Source: Aldrovandia affinis
Taxonomy: Eukaryota; Chordata; Actinopteri; Notacanthiformes; Halosauridae
Reading direction: 5' to 3'
Assembly (NCBI GenBank): GCA_029706075.1
Contig: JAINUG010000039.1
Span: 3,223,501-3,287,500, forward strand
DNA length: 64,000 bases
A model generated the notes under the pieces. It was not told the origin of the DNA. It was given only the letters and a program-made list of their open reading frames with translations, and searched no databases. A program made the position numbers and the translations under genes. This document shows, one piece after another, positions 26,096 through 39,837 of this stretch; within the stretch, counting starts at the first letter, position 1; each line of letters begins with the position of its first letter.

Positions 26096-27361
26096 TGTTC
26101 GTGCCAGAGATCAGTGCAGTAATACAGCAACAAATATCATTGTTGGCAGCTGCATACCATACCTGTAACACTGGGAAGGAAAAGGTTGGCGATTCATTTT
26201 AATTTTTTTGAGGAGTAAACAAGTATACATATACAAAAAGTATTAAACAAGTAGGCAGTGGCGATGACAATTGGCTAGATGGAATTCAGTGGTAGTGGAG
26301 TCTGAAAAGGTGGGTTTTGACAACGGCTAAGGAGCGAGAGCCTTTCGTTCAGTTGACGGAGCCTCCCAGAGGTACTTCCTCAGCATGTGGTCACACTGTG
26401 CTTTGCTCTGTTCGTTTATCATCTTTCTTAGTCGGCGTGCCGCACCGTGAAAGGCAATGAAGGCTCTTTGCAATTTAAATGACAAGCTAAGCTATTACAC
26501 CTTGTATTGATTGCGCCGCCTTTCCTTTTTAATGCATCTAATTTTGTCCTATGGATTTAGCGGAGAGGAAAATAAAGTAAATGTTTACGGTGTAAAGGAA
26601 ATTAATTATTTTTCTGTTTAGGTAAGGTAAAGCAATACATTTCTGCTGAAGGGTATTAATCTGTGGGGCCTGGTTGATGAGGGACATGGGACACTTGAAA
26701 TCAGCTTGTGGTTAATAGATGATCCAATAAAGGGTAAAACCTAAGCAAAATGGTGGCTGCTGACAAATTTTTGATATTCGTCTTGACTAAGAGTATGGGA
26801 ATTTGGCTAGGTTTACTTGTTTTTATGCCATTTTAAGGGATTGTATTTCTATCACAAAGCGTTCAAATACTGTCAGCTTGTCATTATCAATATTATCATT
26901 TTTTATTTATATATTTTTTACTTACATTGGCAGGTTTATTGCGTTGTTTTTTGTGTGATCTGAAAGACGATGAAATGCAATCCATGGGCGTGGAAAGGCT
27001 TAATATTCTCCAGATCATGACAAACACATTTGTTATGAATGTATTAAGGTAGTCCCCCCATAGCATTGGGCTCATTTTATTCAAGCCAATAAATCAAGTT
27101 AATTCATTCAGAATACATCCAACTTACAAAAATGTGACTTCATCCGCATCACACCAAAGACATAGATTCATCACGGTTACACTGCCTAGAAAAATGTGTT
27201 TTACGGGAAACCCCCATCTATTTCCAGTACAAATAATGCAATTTCTGTATTAACCCTTGATCAAAACAATAATGGCTATGCTGATTGATCTTATTTTCTG
27301 CAATTAGTCACAAGCAATCAGTCCAAGGCAATGGGAGGGACCTCATGAATCTTTTCTAGTT

Positions 27362-28017
27362 TATAGTGGGTATAAAAAGTATTTAACCCTTTTGGCATTT
27401 TTCTAATTTTATTTTCTTACTTCATGGAATCAAAATGGACTTCATTGGAATTTCTTGCCACAGATCAATGCAAAATACTAAAACAAACAACTCTAAAGCT
27501 TTTTATTAATTAAACATAAATAAATAAATAAATCTAATAATTTAATCCGTATGCATCCCTTTTGCTAAGACATACTGTATCTAAATAAACTCTGGTGCAA
27601 TCAATTGTCTTCAGAGGTCACATAATTATTTGATTGGAGTCCATATATGTAAAACTAAGGTATTTAAAATAATTTAAAATTAAATACAGTTGTCTGTGTG
27701 AGGTCCCACAGTTGGTTAGTGCATTTCCAAACAAGCTTCATCATGACAACCAAAGAACATTCACGGCGAATCAGAGAAAAGGTTCTCCAAAACAACCAAT
27801 CAGGGGAAGGATATAAGAAGATTTCAAGGACTTTTAATGTCCTGTTAAGCACTGTTAAGCCCATCATAAAGGAATGGAGAGAACAAGGCACAACTGTGAA
27901 GTTGCCTAGAACAGGCCATCCTCCAAAATTGAGCATCAGTGTGAGATGGGAACTTGTTAGGGAGGCCACCAAGAGGCCTATGGCAACTCAGATCAAATAC
28001 TTTTTATACCCACTGTA
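27362..28017 (+). mobile_element. Tc1-like element, internally deleted
   Basis: The left end TATAGTGGGTATAAAAAGTA and the right end TACTTTTTATACCCACTGTA are inverted repeats bounded by TA. Inside, the plus strand encodes the transposase N-terminus from about 27743: TTKEHSRRIREKVLQNNQ, GEGYKKISRTFNVLLSTVK and GTTVKLPRTGHPPKLS. These are the paired-like helix-turn-helix and the GRPPKLS linker. The frame runs straight into the right repeat, so the whole DDE catalytic domain is deleted. It cannot encode its own transposase, but its termini are intact. Confidence 0.9.
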
Positions 28018-28019
28018 TA

Positions 28020-31000
28020 TAATTGTATCTTGTGATCTCAAAATGATAAATTTTGTAATTTTGTTAAATGTGTATGTTATGATCTCAAGAAAACAGTAAT
28101 TTGGTTAACTAACTTTACAACATAACAAGATGACCATGACATAACAATTTTGAAATCCTGAAATTAAAAAAAAATACATTTCACATTTACATTATAGTCT
28201 TTTTGTTACTAATTACATTTCATTATTAAACAAGGTAATATTAATGATCAAAATGATTAGGTCATTTGATTGCATCGATTCTCAGGTGCCACACACCGTT
28301 GCAGTTAAACATGACTACACATGGAATGACACATGGTAGCCTATATGCCATGGCTCTATGATGAAGAAATTGTTGTAATTGTCATAATATAAATTCAAAA
28401 ACAAATAGTTCATACCTTTAGCATATTGTGCATGACCCGGATAACTTGCTGTCAACAATTATAATTAATCAATTAAGACATCACTTATAAAAAAAAATAT
28501 CTATAAGTACATGTTGCCGAATATGATGTTCTTTGAGAACAAGCATAGTAATCATAATGAGCCTGGCAGTACATGTTATGGTGTATTCTTACAATTAGGA
28601 AATGCACTGGCTATGAGTGACAGACGGAGGTGAAGACACTCCAATGGGTTTACAGACCACACCTGAATCGGAAGGCCTGAAAGAAGAACAGTGGTCAACA
28701 ACTGAGTTCCAAAAACTGCTGATTCATTCCTGGCAAATTCATAGCTAGAAGTAAAGCTGGGTAGTGTCAGGTCAGAAATGCACTTATAACTGTGGTTTTC
28801 TGTAGTCTCTTTTTTGACCAGAGTGAAAACATTGAGAGGGATTATTTAGCAGATTAACGCATGTTCAAATGTGTTCCTTTACCCTTTTGTTCTACTATAT
28901 GACACCATGATATGAATGGCAAGGACGGACATTGATTGGTTTGTTACCTGCATTTAATAGCAGCTAGTGTAGGTGCCCTGTAATGACAACAAGCCATCAT
29001 GAAGTTAATTATGGAGGATATGTCTGTATGTCTAAGTGCATCTTTGGAATACAACACAGTGGGTGATTACTGAAGCAGAAATGCCAGGCTTGGAACACAT
29101 ACTGCATATGTTGTATGCAGTGAGACAGTGTGGTACTTTTCCAATGAAAATGGAGACAATTCATAATCTGTTGGAATGAGGACTACATTGTGCAGGGCGA
29201 TTGACGAAGCAGCTGTATACAAAATTGGCCCATGGAGCAGCATTTAATTGTGTTGGAAGAGCAGCATCACAAGCCTCTGATTGAAATTGCACCTCTTACA
29301 CAAGTATTGTCTTAAGAGAAGTACAGTATGCGCTTTCAAGTGTCTTGATTAAAGTCACAAAAGGGCTTAATGTCTATTCATTGTCTATCCATGCCCACAT
29401 AGTCACATCCTCAGCACCACCCCGAATCATGCAATAACAAAACAAGTCTCTCCATAACACACCACAGATGGTTCTTTCTTGCTGTGGATGCATATGTCAC
29501 CCAATTCAGTAATTCCGTTTTTTGATTGTGTCAAGTACCCGGCACAGATATCCAGCTGAGAGGCCCTTCCTGGTATAATTAGAATTTCCACAAGAATGCA
29601 ATAGCATTGTGCACAACCCCAACCCTATGTTCACATCAGTGGTGGCTGGTGATCTGGGAATAAAGGAGGCTGAAACCTTACCTTTTAAATCGACAATTGG
29701 TCTCAACATGTTTTCATTTGTTTCCCTTAATTAACAAGCGAGCCAAATAATTGGCAAGGAACCAAAGCCTCCTCTTAACTGTCTCACATTGTAACATTCT
29801 TTTTTCACACCACGCTAAAGTAAACTAAAAATGAGAGGTTTAACTGAGTAAAATCAATATAGTTTTACAACATTATAGAGAATACGCTACACTTAACATA
29901 TTTAAGTTAACTAGCGCACTAGCTTTGAAATACGTGTAATAAATCCTCGTAAACAAACATTGGTTCGGTGGTTTTTCATGAGCATTAAACAACCTGATCT
30001 GCACAGATCGGATTAAGGAATATTTACTAAATTAATATTCAGGTGAGTTTCAGTCATTTTGCCTGACAAAAATAACATTGCTCTTCAGACTGCGAACTGC
30101 CTCTCTGTTGTCTCTCACGGAAGCAGGGAGAGGAACGGCATGTTTTTAAAGCCGCCCAGGGGAGCTTTGTCTGACCACTGAGAGCTGACAATTGTTCAAA
30201 AACAAACCCTCTTCATCAGCCCCTCGCCCCGAACCGCGCCCCCGCGCGATTAAGGTTTCATTACATTTTTAATGCCGCCACGACGCTTGCCCTTTTCTTC
30301 CAGCCTGTAAGTGGATTGGCAGGGTGGCCGGGGGAGCTGGCTGAATCAGAACTGAGGAAGGGGAGGTCAGTGGGAGATAGGTGGCTGTCTGAATCAGCGG
30401 CAGAGTGAGAAATGGCTCCACAGATGTCAGTGTCTGGGGCGGTGTAACCTCTGCTGCTTTGGTAGGAAGGCTGGGGAAGTGCCACCTGCATATTTAATCT
30501 CCCATCTCACATCCGGGGGACATCTGGGCTGGCGGTGCCAAGTTGTGTCACGTCCCTGAACAGATCCGACAGGCATGTATGGCATTGTCACTTTTCGGCG
30601 TGGCACAATGATATCCCATAAAGCATTGCCATTAATATTTCAGCCGCTTGAGGAAAGAATGTGACAGTGCACTGCTGTAAAATGGCACTGTAAACCAAAA
30701 CATACATACCTGTATATACGCATATGTATAAACATATATGCGTGATTTTTTTTTTTAAAGGGACATTGATATTAACTATATGATACAGTAGGCTATGGTT
30801 AATTATTTTTTACGGTTAAGGTTGTTAGTTTTCATGTTAACAGCAACTGTTCATTTAAACATTTCAAACCGATGTTGAAAGCCTTGGTTTGCTTAGCTTA
30901 GCCTAGCCTATACTGTTTATTCTGATAGCCTATTTAATTGTACAATCAAGATACATTGCATCAGATACATTAGATACATCGTATTAAAGACAGTGATGCA

Positions 31001-31515
31001 CAGGAGCCAACCGGGCAAGATGAACACTTTCGGGAACTGGCTTCCTGCAAAGACTTCATGCTTCGCACAGATGGGACGCAACACGCAACCAGCTACATCA
31101 CTGCTATAGGCACCTGCAGATGCATAGTGTCTTCTGTTGGAACAGGAGCACAGCAGCATGCTGTAACATTAGCTTACACAGATTTCCGTGACAGGGTATC
31201 AGCAGATTGCAAACCAGTATTCGTTGCTGTTGCTCTCCAGCAATGAGTGACTAGAGGAGACTTGTATAGCTAACGTTAAGTGGTTTCCTTGGTCAAGTTC
31301 CAATGTCTTCGCTTGCGATCTAATGCAAAGAGAAGTGGCTTGCAAAGTCTACGCTTGCAAACTAAATGCAAAGTTTCGTGGCAGCTATGGGGTGGATGTA
31401 ATCATGATTTTAGTTTTGCACTTGATTAAAACATGTGCATGTGTTTTAGATGTAGCTGTGATATCAGAGATATTAACTACTCTATAGCAGGTCACTTGCT
31501 GACATTAAAGGATGA
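28020..31515. other. Intergenic sequence, no gene seen
   Basis: AT-rich to mixed sequence. A GC-richer block at 30110-30560 has a minus-strand frame (30261-30491) of low complexity that I do not regard as coding. No clear transposon ends were found. Confidence 0.5.
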
Positions 31516-31519
31516 CAGG

Positions 31520-32068
31520 CCGTGCACCACAGGGGTTAAAGGCCCTCGACCTGCGGCCTCGTGTCTTATCACATCCCAGAGGTGTGCAGCTATTCCCCGA
31601 TAGCCCAAGTACTGGAGTCGAATAATGTGCTTATACTGTTCTTTTTTATAAAAAAGCTAGTATTTGTAATAACTCATCCTGACATATCAGTGCATCCATG
31701 GAAATGCCCCCGCCCGCCTGCCCCCCACCTCAAGGAACTGCTCACCCTCCAAAATTTCATCCTCAACGATCAAGCAACAGCCTGCTCCTCCGTACCCCCA
31801 GGACCAAGCTCCGCACCATGGGGGATCGGCCCTTCTGCTCGCCCGCACCTCGCCTGTGGAATTCTCTCCCTCCGACCACCTGAGGGAACCACAGAATCCG
31901 CTTTTAAATCAGGCCTAAAAACCTTCCTTTTCAACAAAGCCTTTTCTTAACTTGGTGTTTGTTTTTATGCATCTTTGTGTTTGTTTTCTTTGCTATATGC
32001 TTTTGTAGCATTTTGAGATTTACTTTAAGAAAAGTGCTTGTAAAAAAAATGTTTTATTATTATTATTA
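31520..32068 (+). mobile_element. 3' end of a LINE (5'-truncated)
   Basis: Across two frames the plus strand encodes TKLRTMGDRPFCSPAPRLWN SLP and then a segment with FKSGLKTFLFNKAFS and a stop. This is the conserved C-terminal tail of LINE2/CR1-group ORF2 proteins, where RLWNSLP and FKxxLKTxLF recur. It is followed by an untranslated tail and a TTATTATTA run. A frameshift between the two motifs shows it is dead, and the rest of the element is missing. Confidence 0.75.
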
Positions 32069-32069
32069 G

Positions 32070-33610
32070 CTGTTAAAATTGACTGTCCCAGAAAATATGC
32101 AGCCACTGTCCCAGAAAATGGCTGCTTGCAAGGAGGAAGTGGGTCTGCATGAGGATCCCCCCCCCCCAATCACCACTACATAAACACTATGCCTATCATG
32201 GTTTATATCTTACATACTCTATATCTCAATGCATTCATGCGCTTGAAGGTGAAGTTAATTTCCTGTACATTTTTGAAAGCCCTGTGCAATTCCTGGATGC
32301 ACATTCAGACAGTGATTTTTGAAGAGTGTGTTTATTGGCAAAACAAACAAGTGCTCGAAATGAAGGAAAATAAACTGGGGCACGCTTTGCCACCGCACGC
32401 AGCTAGCTTGTGAGCGGGAAGTGACAAAAACAACACAAATAGTCAGATTCAGGTGGAAACAGGACGTTTTTACAGCTGGGTGACTGACGACAGTGGGCAC
32501 AGGGACGCATTGGCAGAGCCAATTTTAGACTTCATCTGGACCTGTGAGGGAAGAGTCGTGTTAGCTGTGATTAGAGCCATCTGCCCCCGGGCCCTGACCA
32601 GGACTATATTAGCACCTGCCACATCTGTTTCTGCAGTCGAGCGAGAGATGGCCAGCAGAAGGCATTGTTTGTTTCTGTGAGAAGTGCCCCTGGAGTCAGA
32701 GGTGTGACCTGGCGTGAGCGAAGAGTCTGCTTCCACAGTGTGAGGTGGCCAGACCGCACAATGCCGACCATCTCTGTTGGGCATCTCTGCACAAATTAGA
32801 CTTTTTCCCCCCCCAGTCAAACAGTCACAGCGATATAGACAGTATCAACACTGAATGCACAACGTTTTGTTTCCTGCTTCCAAAGTGGCAGGTTTAATAA
32901 AAAATACAAATGACAATTTCTTTATTGATTTACAAATAAAATTCAATACCACACCAAATCTAAATAAAGTGCTAGACTACTGTGTGCCAATGTGCCTTAT
33001 TAAATATGTTTTTTTGGTGAGAATTGTTCAATATCCAACTAACTCTGTATTAGCCAGCATATTAACCAGAGTTAATTGTCATTATTTGAGATGTCAGCAT
33101 TTGATTTATGACAGGAAGATGCAATTGGTGTTGCCGGTCACGCACACAAAGCAATTAGCCTCAGGTTGTCAATCAGGTGTGGTGGGGGGGAAAGGGAAGG
33201 CTGAAGCACTCTAGTTTGTGGAGGGAAGAACAGAGGCATAGCTTGGTGCTGCCTTGCAGTCCTCATTCATTTACAGGTATTGTATTTATGTGAAGTCTTA
33301 AAAGCCCTGCAGTCTGGCACTGAATGTCTCAAAGTTTGCAAAGCAACAGTCAGCTTTGGCACACATGGAAATGCTTTAAAACTTGGAGTACTAAGTAGAC
33401 TTTAAACTGCTAAAATGCGATATAAAAACAAACGATTCAGAAGTCCAAGTACAGTGGGTTGCGGGTGGAATCAAACTATATTGATGTTCATAATGTGATT
33501 CTATGACAAATGTGTACTCTTGGGAGTGCTTCCCGTTCATAGAGTTGTGAATTAATCTGTAATTCACACGCTCTTCAGAGTAGGATGAATAACTAAACCT
33601 TAGGCTTCTG
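32070..33610. other. Intergenic sequence, no gene seen
   Basis: The minus-strand frame 32470-32820 (116 codons) and its plus-strand counterparts are not recognisable. No repeat with clear ends was found. Confidence 0.5.
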
Positions 33611-33616
33611 CTAATT

Positions 33617-34054
33617 CAGTGGTTCTCAATCCTGGTCCTGGAGAGCTGTCATGGGCTTTCTGGTTTTCGCTGTTACCCAGTATGTAATTGATCAATTAAA
33701 GCGAAAGCTGTTGATTACATAATTAACTCACCTAACCTGATTTCTTGTGTATAAATTGGTTGCTGATTTTTAGGTGAAAAATAAAAACTAGCATAGCTCA
33801 GTTGTAGATCACAGTAAAACGTTTCACAGAGGGACAGGAGAACCTTCTTCAGCTGTCGGCCATGAGCTTACCATGAAATCTGGGTTAAACAGCAGCAACT
33901 CTTTAGATGCCAGCAATTTGAAAGCACTCCTGCAGACCCTTGAGAATTTTCAAGGAAACATGTTGCTAACAAAAATGTACAATCATTCGAAAGAAGAATT
34001 TTGTTCTGAACAATGTGGCAAATAGATGTTTCTTTTCACGATCGAGAACCCCCG
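33617..34054. mobile_element. hAT-like non-autonomous element
   Basis: The left end CAGTGGTTCTCAATCCTGG is similar to the reverse complement of the right end, CCGGGGGTTCTCGATCGTG. The flanking octamers TGCTAATT and GTCTAGTT match at five of eight positions, consistent with an old hAT target duplication. No transposase frame. Confidence 0.55.
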
Positions 34055-34405
34055 GTCTAGTTAAATAATTAAGAGCGAAGGTTGGCATAAAATCCAGAAA
34101 CTGATCCGCCCCTCTGCCCTACCCTGAGGGCCTCTCTCGATCAGGGCTGCTGACACAGGGCTGCACCAATGTCACAGGGCTCCCATTGGTCGAAAAGTAT
34201 TTATTTTTAATGGCGCAGACTTATTTATTTATTTTCTGCAGGGATCGATGCAGGGCACTGCTGCAGAAGTGGATCCAGCATCATTTGCATTTGTTATTCG
34301 GTCGCCAGTGGCTAGGAAATTGAATCGCACCAGCTCTTGAGAGCTATCAAATACAAAAGCAAATTCAGAGTATTTAGTTAGGCCCAAATTCTTTACATTT
34401 ATGTA

Positions 34406-34408
<3 letters not shown>

Positions 34409-34440
<32 letters not shown>

Positions 34441-34447
34441 GTTATTA
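34409..34447. repeat. Microsatellite (ATT)n
   Basis: About ten ATT units, with a single GTT interruption at the right end. Confidence 0.95.
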
Positions 34448-35012
34448 ATAATCCTTCATTTAACCAGCTAAGTTTGATTATATTTTACAACAACAACCTG
34501 GCCAAGAGGCCCAGTGAGTAGTTTGAATACAATAGAAAAACAAATGAGTTTGAAATGACCTCCATTTCCAATGCATTCATATCAGAGGTTCTACTGCATG
34601 TAGTATCTATGGATGGTTATGATCACTTATTTCACTTATGATCACCAACCTAGAGGGAACTCAGCCCTTCCCAAAGAAGGACAAGGGTTGTAAACCTGGT
34701 TCTAGCACTGACCCTCCCACCTCCTGGACTCCTGCCATGACCTATAGTCTTGTGATTGGAGGACATCTGACACCTAGGCTCGGATATCTCTGGAACTACA
34801 AAACTCCCCCACCTTGTCTCCCTCTCTCTCACCCTACCCTCCCTCAACTGCAGAGGAGCGTCTCTGGACCTACGAAGGGATCCATGCCCTAACCGCACGG
34901 TGAGCGAAAACCAAGGTCTACCTTGAACTGAACCGGCAGTATAATTACTTAAACACACACTAAACTTGCATGTTTAGTATGTGTTCCAAGTTCCAAGCAT
35001 GTGCTCCAAATG

Positions 35013-35172
35013 AATAATAATAATATACGCCATTTAGCAGACGCTTTTATCCAAAGCGACTTACAGTAGTGAATGCATACATTTTCAGTATATGTGGCCC
35101 CAGTGGGGATTGAACCCACAACCTAAGCGTTGCCAACACTGTGCTCTACAAACTGAGCCACAGAGAACCACT
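35013..35172 (-). mobile_element. tRNA-derived SINE, reversed
   Basis: It reads as the reverse complement of the SINE at 10325-10490: TACGCCATTTAGCAGACGC at the tail, GGGGATTGAACCCACAACC at the B box and a degenerate A box near 35145-35165. Confidence 0.85.
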
Positions 35173-35204
35173 AACTAAATTCTAAGTTAGATTGTGCCCA
35201 GTAT

Positions 35205-35445
35205 CTGTATGGAGACCCAGGCTAAATTCAGCTCCATCGGCACCAGGACCCAGAAACCAAGGCTGGACCCAGGAGAGCCAGACCACCACAACCCTGACTC
35301 CAGGACCCAAAGGAACTCTGAGCCAGGACCCAGGAGTGGAGACCCAGGCTAAATCACACCCTGACTCCAGGACCCAAGAGCTCTTCCAGGACCCAAGAAC
35401 ACACACACCCTGACTCCAGGCCTGACACCCAGGACCCAGGAGGAG
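35205..35445. repeat. Degenerate GC-rich minisatellite
   Basis: Variants of CCAGGACCCAGG and CACCCTGACTCCAGGACCCA recur irregularly. Some longer blocks repeat too, for example GGAGACCCAGGCTAAAT at 35210 and 35338. The open frames on both strands are products of the repeat. Confidence 0.8.
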
Positions 35446-35479
35446 CCAGACAGAGTACCAGAGACTCCGGACTTCCACT

Positions 35480-37740
35480 TATGAACAGAGACTAAGTATA
35501 TAACACACTATTATTTAAATCTTGAGAATAATTCTTCCTCTTCTAATAGCAGTAATTAATTTATTGTGCTAGAACCAAAACTTGTGACAGTAATTAGAGC
35601 TATAGCTGAAAATAAAATTGTATATTTTTGGCCAATTAGAGTCACTGTAATATTCACCAAAACTTTCTTATGAAGTTTAAATTATGCAAAACTAGTAAGT
35701 TACTGTAAAATCAAGACAGATTTGGGGAAGAAGAAGGTTTCTTTAATTAAAATGTAAAAATCACTCCAATGTTGTAATTTTGCCGATAAATGTGGAAAAA
35801 ATAAAATTACCCATTTATCTGAATGCTTTTTTCATACAAACTTGAAAAAAAAAAGTATTTTAGTCACTCCCCCCAGCCTCTCTTCTGTCGTTCCTCATTG
35901 TAGTAGAATGAAAATGTCTAACAGGCAACCTCTCTACACATTGATAGACAGACGGGCCAAATCTCCACTGAAGGACTGACATTGAAAATGAATTTGAATG
36001 CTAACTAAGTTTGCTTAATCGTGGAAAGAGGGAAATATGTGCAGCTCCAGATTCTACACGGTCACACATTTTAATTCCTGAAATATTAAGGCTCGAGTTC
36101 ATCCGTGACACCGACTCCCCTGTGCGCCTTAATCTGTGGCACGCTGACTACGTGTCGACTGGTACCCCGGCTGAGGACAGCCTGCGCCCCTGTCTGGAGA
36201 GCCTCCAGACAGCCCAGGCAGACCACAGCCGCCCGGTTGCCATGGCGACCGGTGATGTCACAACACGCCCGTGCTATCGATTTTAACTTTCACCTCTGTC
36301 ATGAGTCATTCCTGAAGGGGAGTGTTAATTTGCGGCTTTGCCACTTTCATTGATTTTTGTTTCCACTCTTGTGATCCATCCTAAAATGGTGGCTTCTTTA
36401 ATAAAACATACAGGACCAAAACATGTGGGGGGAAAAAAACACTTGACAGATGAAACAGAAAGAAGGACAAATAAACACCTTTGACCTGTGAAGGACACAC
36501 CAGAATCTATGATTACTACATTGGTTTTCCACATCCTGTTAAAATGAAGCAGATTGATGTCTGTTGATATGGGACATGCAATAAAGAACATTTTGAATCT
36601 GCCGTTCAACCTGAACTATTGCAATTCAGTGATGCTACAATGTTGCATCTTTTGATGAGATATCTGACAGAAAAAAACATGTAGCCTTAAATGTATAGGC
36701 AACAAATGTTTTCAATGTACATCAAGCTACAATCCACAGAGCTAACTTGAATTTGTGCAATACCCTTTTCAATTGGCACTTTATTGTATTGTAAATGGAA
36801 GCTGTGATGGGATTATACAATGGAGATAAAGATTACTGAAGGAAATTGAGAGAATAACAAAAATAATTGTTAAATTGAGTACTTCAAGGCATACGGAAAA
36901 GCTCGAGTACGGTCCCTTTACTGTGACCGGCTGTCATTTTGTAAGGCATGGGTCTTTGTGATGTCACTTTTCATTGTCTCTGAATTGACACAGAACCACA
37001 TTAACACAGCCCACGTAGGACATGAACAAAGATCGCCCTAAAGAAAGTATATGGTCTGTATTAATGTGGTTTCTCCATCAGCGGAAATAACCAACACAAC
37101 CAACAGATGCTGGTCTGATTCTACACGGCAATCACAGAAGGCCTAATGACATCATCAACAACAGTGTGGGGTGGGAACACGGACGCACACACAAGGAAAA
37201 AACTGGAAAAGATTTTCCAAAATAAAGGGTACTGAACAGTCATCGATTGCTATCTTGCCCAGCAAGTTTGACATCACCCAGGCAAGCAAAATCATTAAGT
37301 ACAATTCCCACCGGAACATCACCTATTCCAGGCCCTTGCCCAGGGCAAATGGTACAGATCGCTGACCACCAAGACCACACACTTCAACAACACTTTCTTC
37401 CCAACGACAGAAAGGACCATAAACGCTCAATAGCCTATTTCAATAATCCTCTAAAACCCAACACATTGTTCACATCTCAAGCTCTTCACACTTTGTAATT
37501 GTATTTTATGTCCAGTTGTCCTTTGTCATTGCGCTCTTGGTATGTACAATTCGTCTCTATTGCTGTGTGCTGTTATATCTGTATCTGCAGCTAATGTGCC
37601 AAAACTATTTACATCTACTTTGGTTGCATGGCAGTAAAGAAACTTGATTTGCCTTGACTTGAAGTTATTAAATTCCTGGCAAAGGGAAAATCATGATATA
37701 GGGTCATAAATATCGAAATTTAGTGGCCTTGTTGTCCATT
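35480..37740. other. Intergenic sequence, no gene seen
   Basis: AT-rich except for a CpG-richer block at 36100-36290. A stretch at 37170-37660 has weakly LINE-like features but no diagnostic motif, so I do not call it. Confidence 0.45.
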
Positions 37741-37749
37741 ACAAAGATT

Positions 37750-38349
37750 CACTGGTCAACACGATTTTTCTTGCATGGGGTTTTTCAACGGATTCTAGCA
37801 AACTTTGGGTGCTGAATCCAAATCTGGCATTAGTTTTTGCCTATCACATCAGGTTTTTGAACTATGAAAAATCATCATCATCAATATTTTTGAGAAAACA
37901 GCAATTTTACACTCGAAGTTGAAAAACACTGTTGCATTAGAAGATCGATAGATGCAAAAATGTTTACAATGAAAGGTACCTACTTCAATTACAATATTTA
38001 ATTGTAAAACTTAGATTAGGTAGAGTCTTAACAGCAGATTAGGTAGAGTCTTCACAGCTGCAAATCACAAAAAATCACATAAACTTATGTAAAACATGTT
38101 TTTATGGCTTAAAACATTTGTAAAATTATTTTAAGGCCCTAAATGAAATAGTTTGGGTGAGAATAATCAAGCTTTTGCTGTTTTATCCCCACCAAGATTG
38201 CCAGACTGGATGGTCAACTTTTGTCAAATCCATGAATATGGAGCATAGATAGCACAACAACTTGAGCTCAGATTTGGATTCAGCAGCCCAAAATTAGCCA
38301 AAACCAGTTTCCATGCAAGAAAGAAAAATATATTTTTTGTAGACCAGTG
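37750..38349. mobile_element. 600-bp element with imperfect inverted ends
   Basis: The left end CACTGGTCAAC...TTCTTGCATGG, followed near 37798 by a block reading GCTGAATCCAAATCTGG, is mirrored at the right end. There CAGATTTGGATTCAGCAGCC (38269), CCATGCAAGAAAGAAAAA and AGACCAGTG (38341) occur in reverse. The arms are about 80 bases with small indels. There is no coding capacity and no convincing target duplication, so the superfamily is unassigned. Confidence 0.6.
38013..38058. repeat. 23-bp tandem duplication
   Basis: The unit AGATTAGGTAGAGTCTT(A/C)ACAGC occurs twice in direct succession with one difference, inside the 600-bp inverted-repeat element. Confidence 0.9.
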
Positions 38350-39837
38350 TTACTGGAGTCCAGGGATGAGAACAGAAACAAAACCACACTGAGCATCTCG
38401 TGTACTCCCCAAACCAATACCTGTGGCTTGAAATAAAAATCGAATGTGCAGTTTTTCAAGGAGGCGAAGACTACTGTAGCTCCATTAACACCGTGCATAT
38501 GTAGCTGCTTCATTTACAAAACATGGGACACTCTGGGAGACTCAAATTTCACCATTTGCCCTCGGAGAGTCGATATTACAGTCTACCGTGGAGAGACTGA
38601 AGGCAAACTGACACACTTTCATCATGCCGCACTGTGTACAAGTGCATCACAAGTTAAGTGCCTTTTCAAGTTTCTCCTGGAGTGGCAGTTCAGCAACACG
38701 TACGCCCTCTCAGTTGGCTGAAGTATTCGACTGAAGTCTCTCGGTCGAATGGCGCCGCCACTGAAGCGGCGTATCAATGAACACACACCCCGCCTCAAAG
38801 TCAGGGCTCGCCTCGCTCTTCACCGCCTGTGCGCTGGGTCGCTCTCTGCGGTTTTGACAAGTTCGCGTCACTCCCTTTTCGCAAACCGTAAGCCGAGAGA
38901 ATCTGAACCGTGAATGTCGCCTCGCCTCAGTTGCGGAGAGCGCTGCTCTTTTTTGACATCGAATCACAGTGTTGCTGGAGAAGCAGGACATGGCGCTCTG
39001 GAACCTTTTTGCTGTTTGCGTTGCAGTGTGCTGCACGGTGCAGGAACCCACTGAGAGACAGGGAAGGTAGAAAAGTAATGCAAATGACGAAAGCCAGACC
39101 CGAGGAAAAGGACAGGTCTTTCTACAAGAGGCAGAAACTGTTCCCTTTTAAAGGGCCAGCCATGAGCTTTGAATCAATTCCTGGTCAAATTAAAGTTGCC
39201 TTGATCAAATCGTTTCACCGTACTGCCTGTTTGGGGCCCATTGCTTCACTATGGCTTCAGAACTGAGGACTAGTGTTGACATGCTGAATTAAATGAATGA
39301 TAAACACACATCTTCATTTTAATCATGTCTTTCTTATTTACCATATTTACTTTTACCGGGGAATGATTTATATGTTCTTTACGTACTAATCTTAAGCAGT
39401 GTTTATACAAATTGATGCTGGGATTTAATGGTTATTCCAATGTGAAAGTGGTTGATTGTTTTCACCCTTGAATCATGTTGATAACTGAATCACTATGGTT
39501 ACCTGAGGATTATACATGAAAGCTTTCCATTAAAATTTGTAACCACTGTCATATAGATTTACAGCACGGTCAGTGCCATGGTAATAAATTACAGGATACG
39601 GTTTGGATGAATGGGTAAAGCACCTAGTACAAACGGTCAGATGTTGATAAACCATGAATATCCTGGCAGGGGTGCTATTACAAGACAAGCTACCTGTACA
39701 TAAGTAGAAACATAACAACCTGAAGTGTGATCGATACATCTGGGGAATATACTATTCCAGCTAAACGCATCTGTTCAAAGGCATAATATATGTGTGCACA
39801 TTAGACACATTTAGATTAGAGGGTTTCTATCTTCAAT
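38350..39837. other. Intergenic sequence, no gene seen
   Basis: It includes a CpG-rich stretch at 38730-39060, open on both strands (113 and 118 codons) but without recognisable domains. I regard those frames as chance products of GC-rich sequence. Confidence 0.4.

Noticed and set aside
37171-37498. Frames suspected to be a LINE ORF2 end
   Set aside because: No RT, endonuclease or conserved C-terminal motif could be seen.
38910-39266. 118-codon frame in a CpG-rich block
   Set aside because: Both strands are open, as GC-rich DNA often is; no start context, splice sites or domain.
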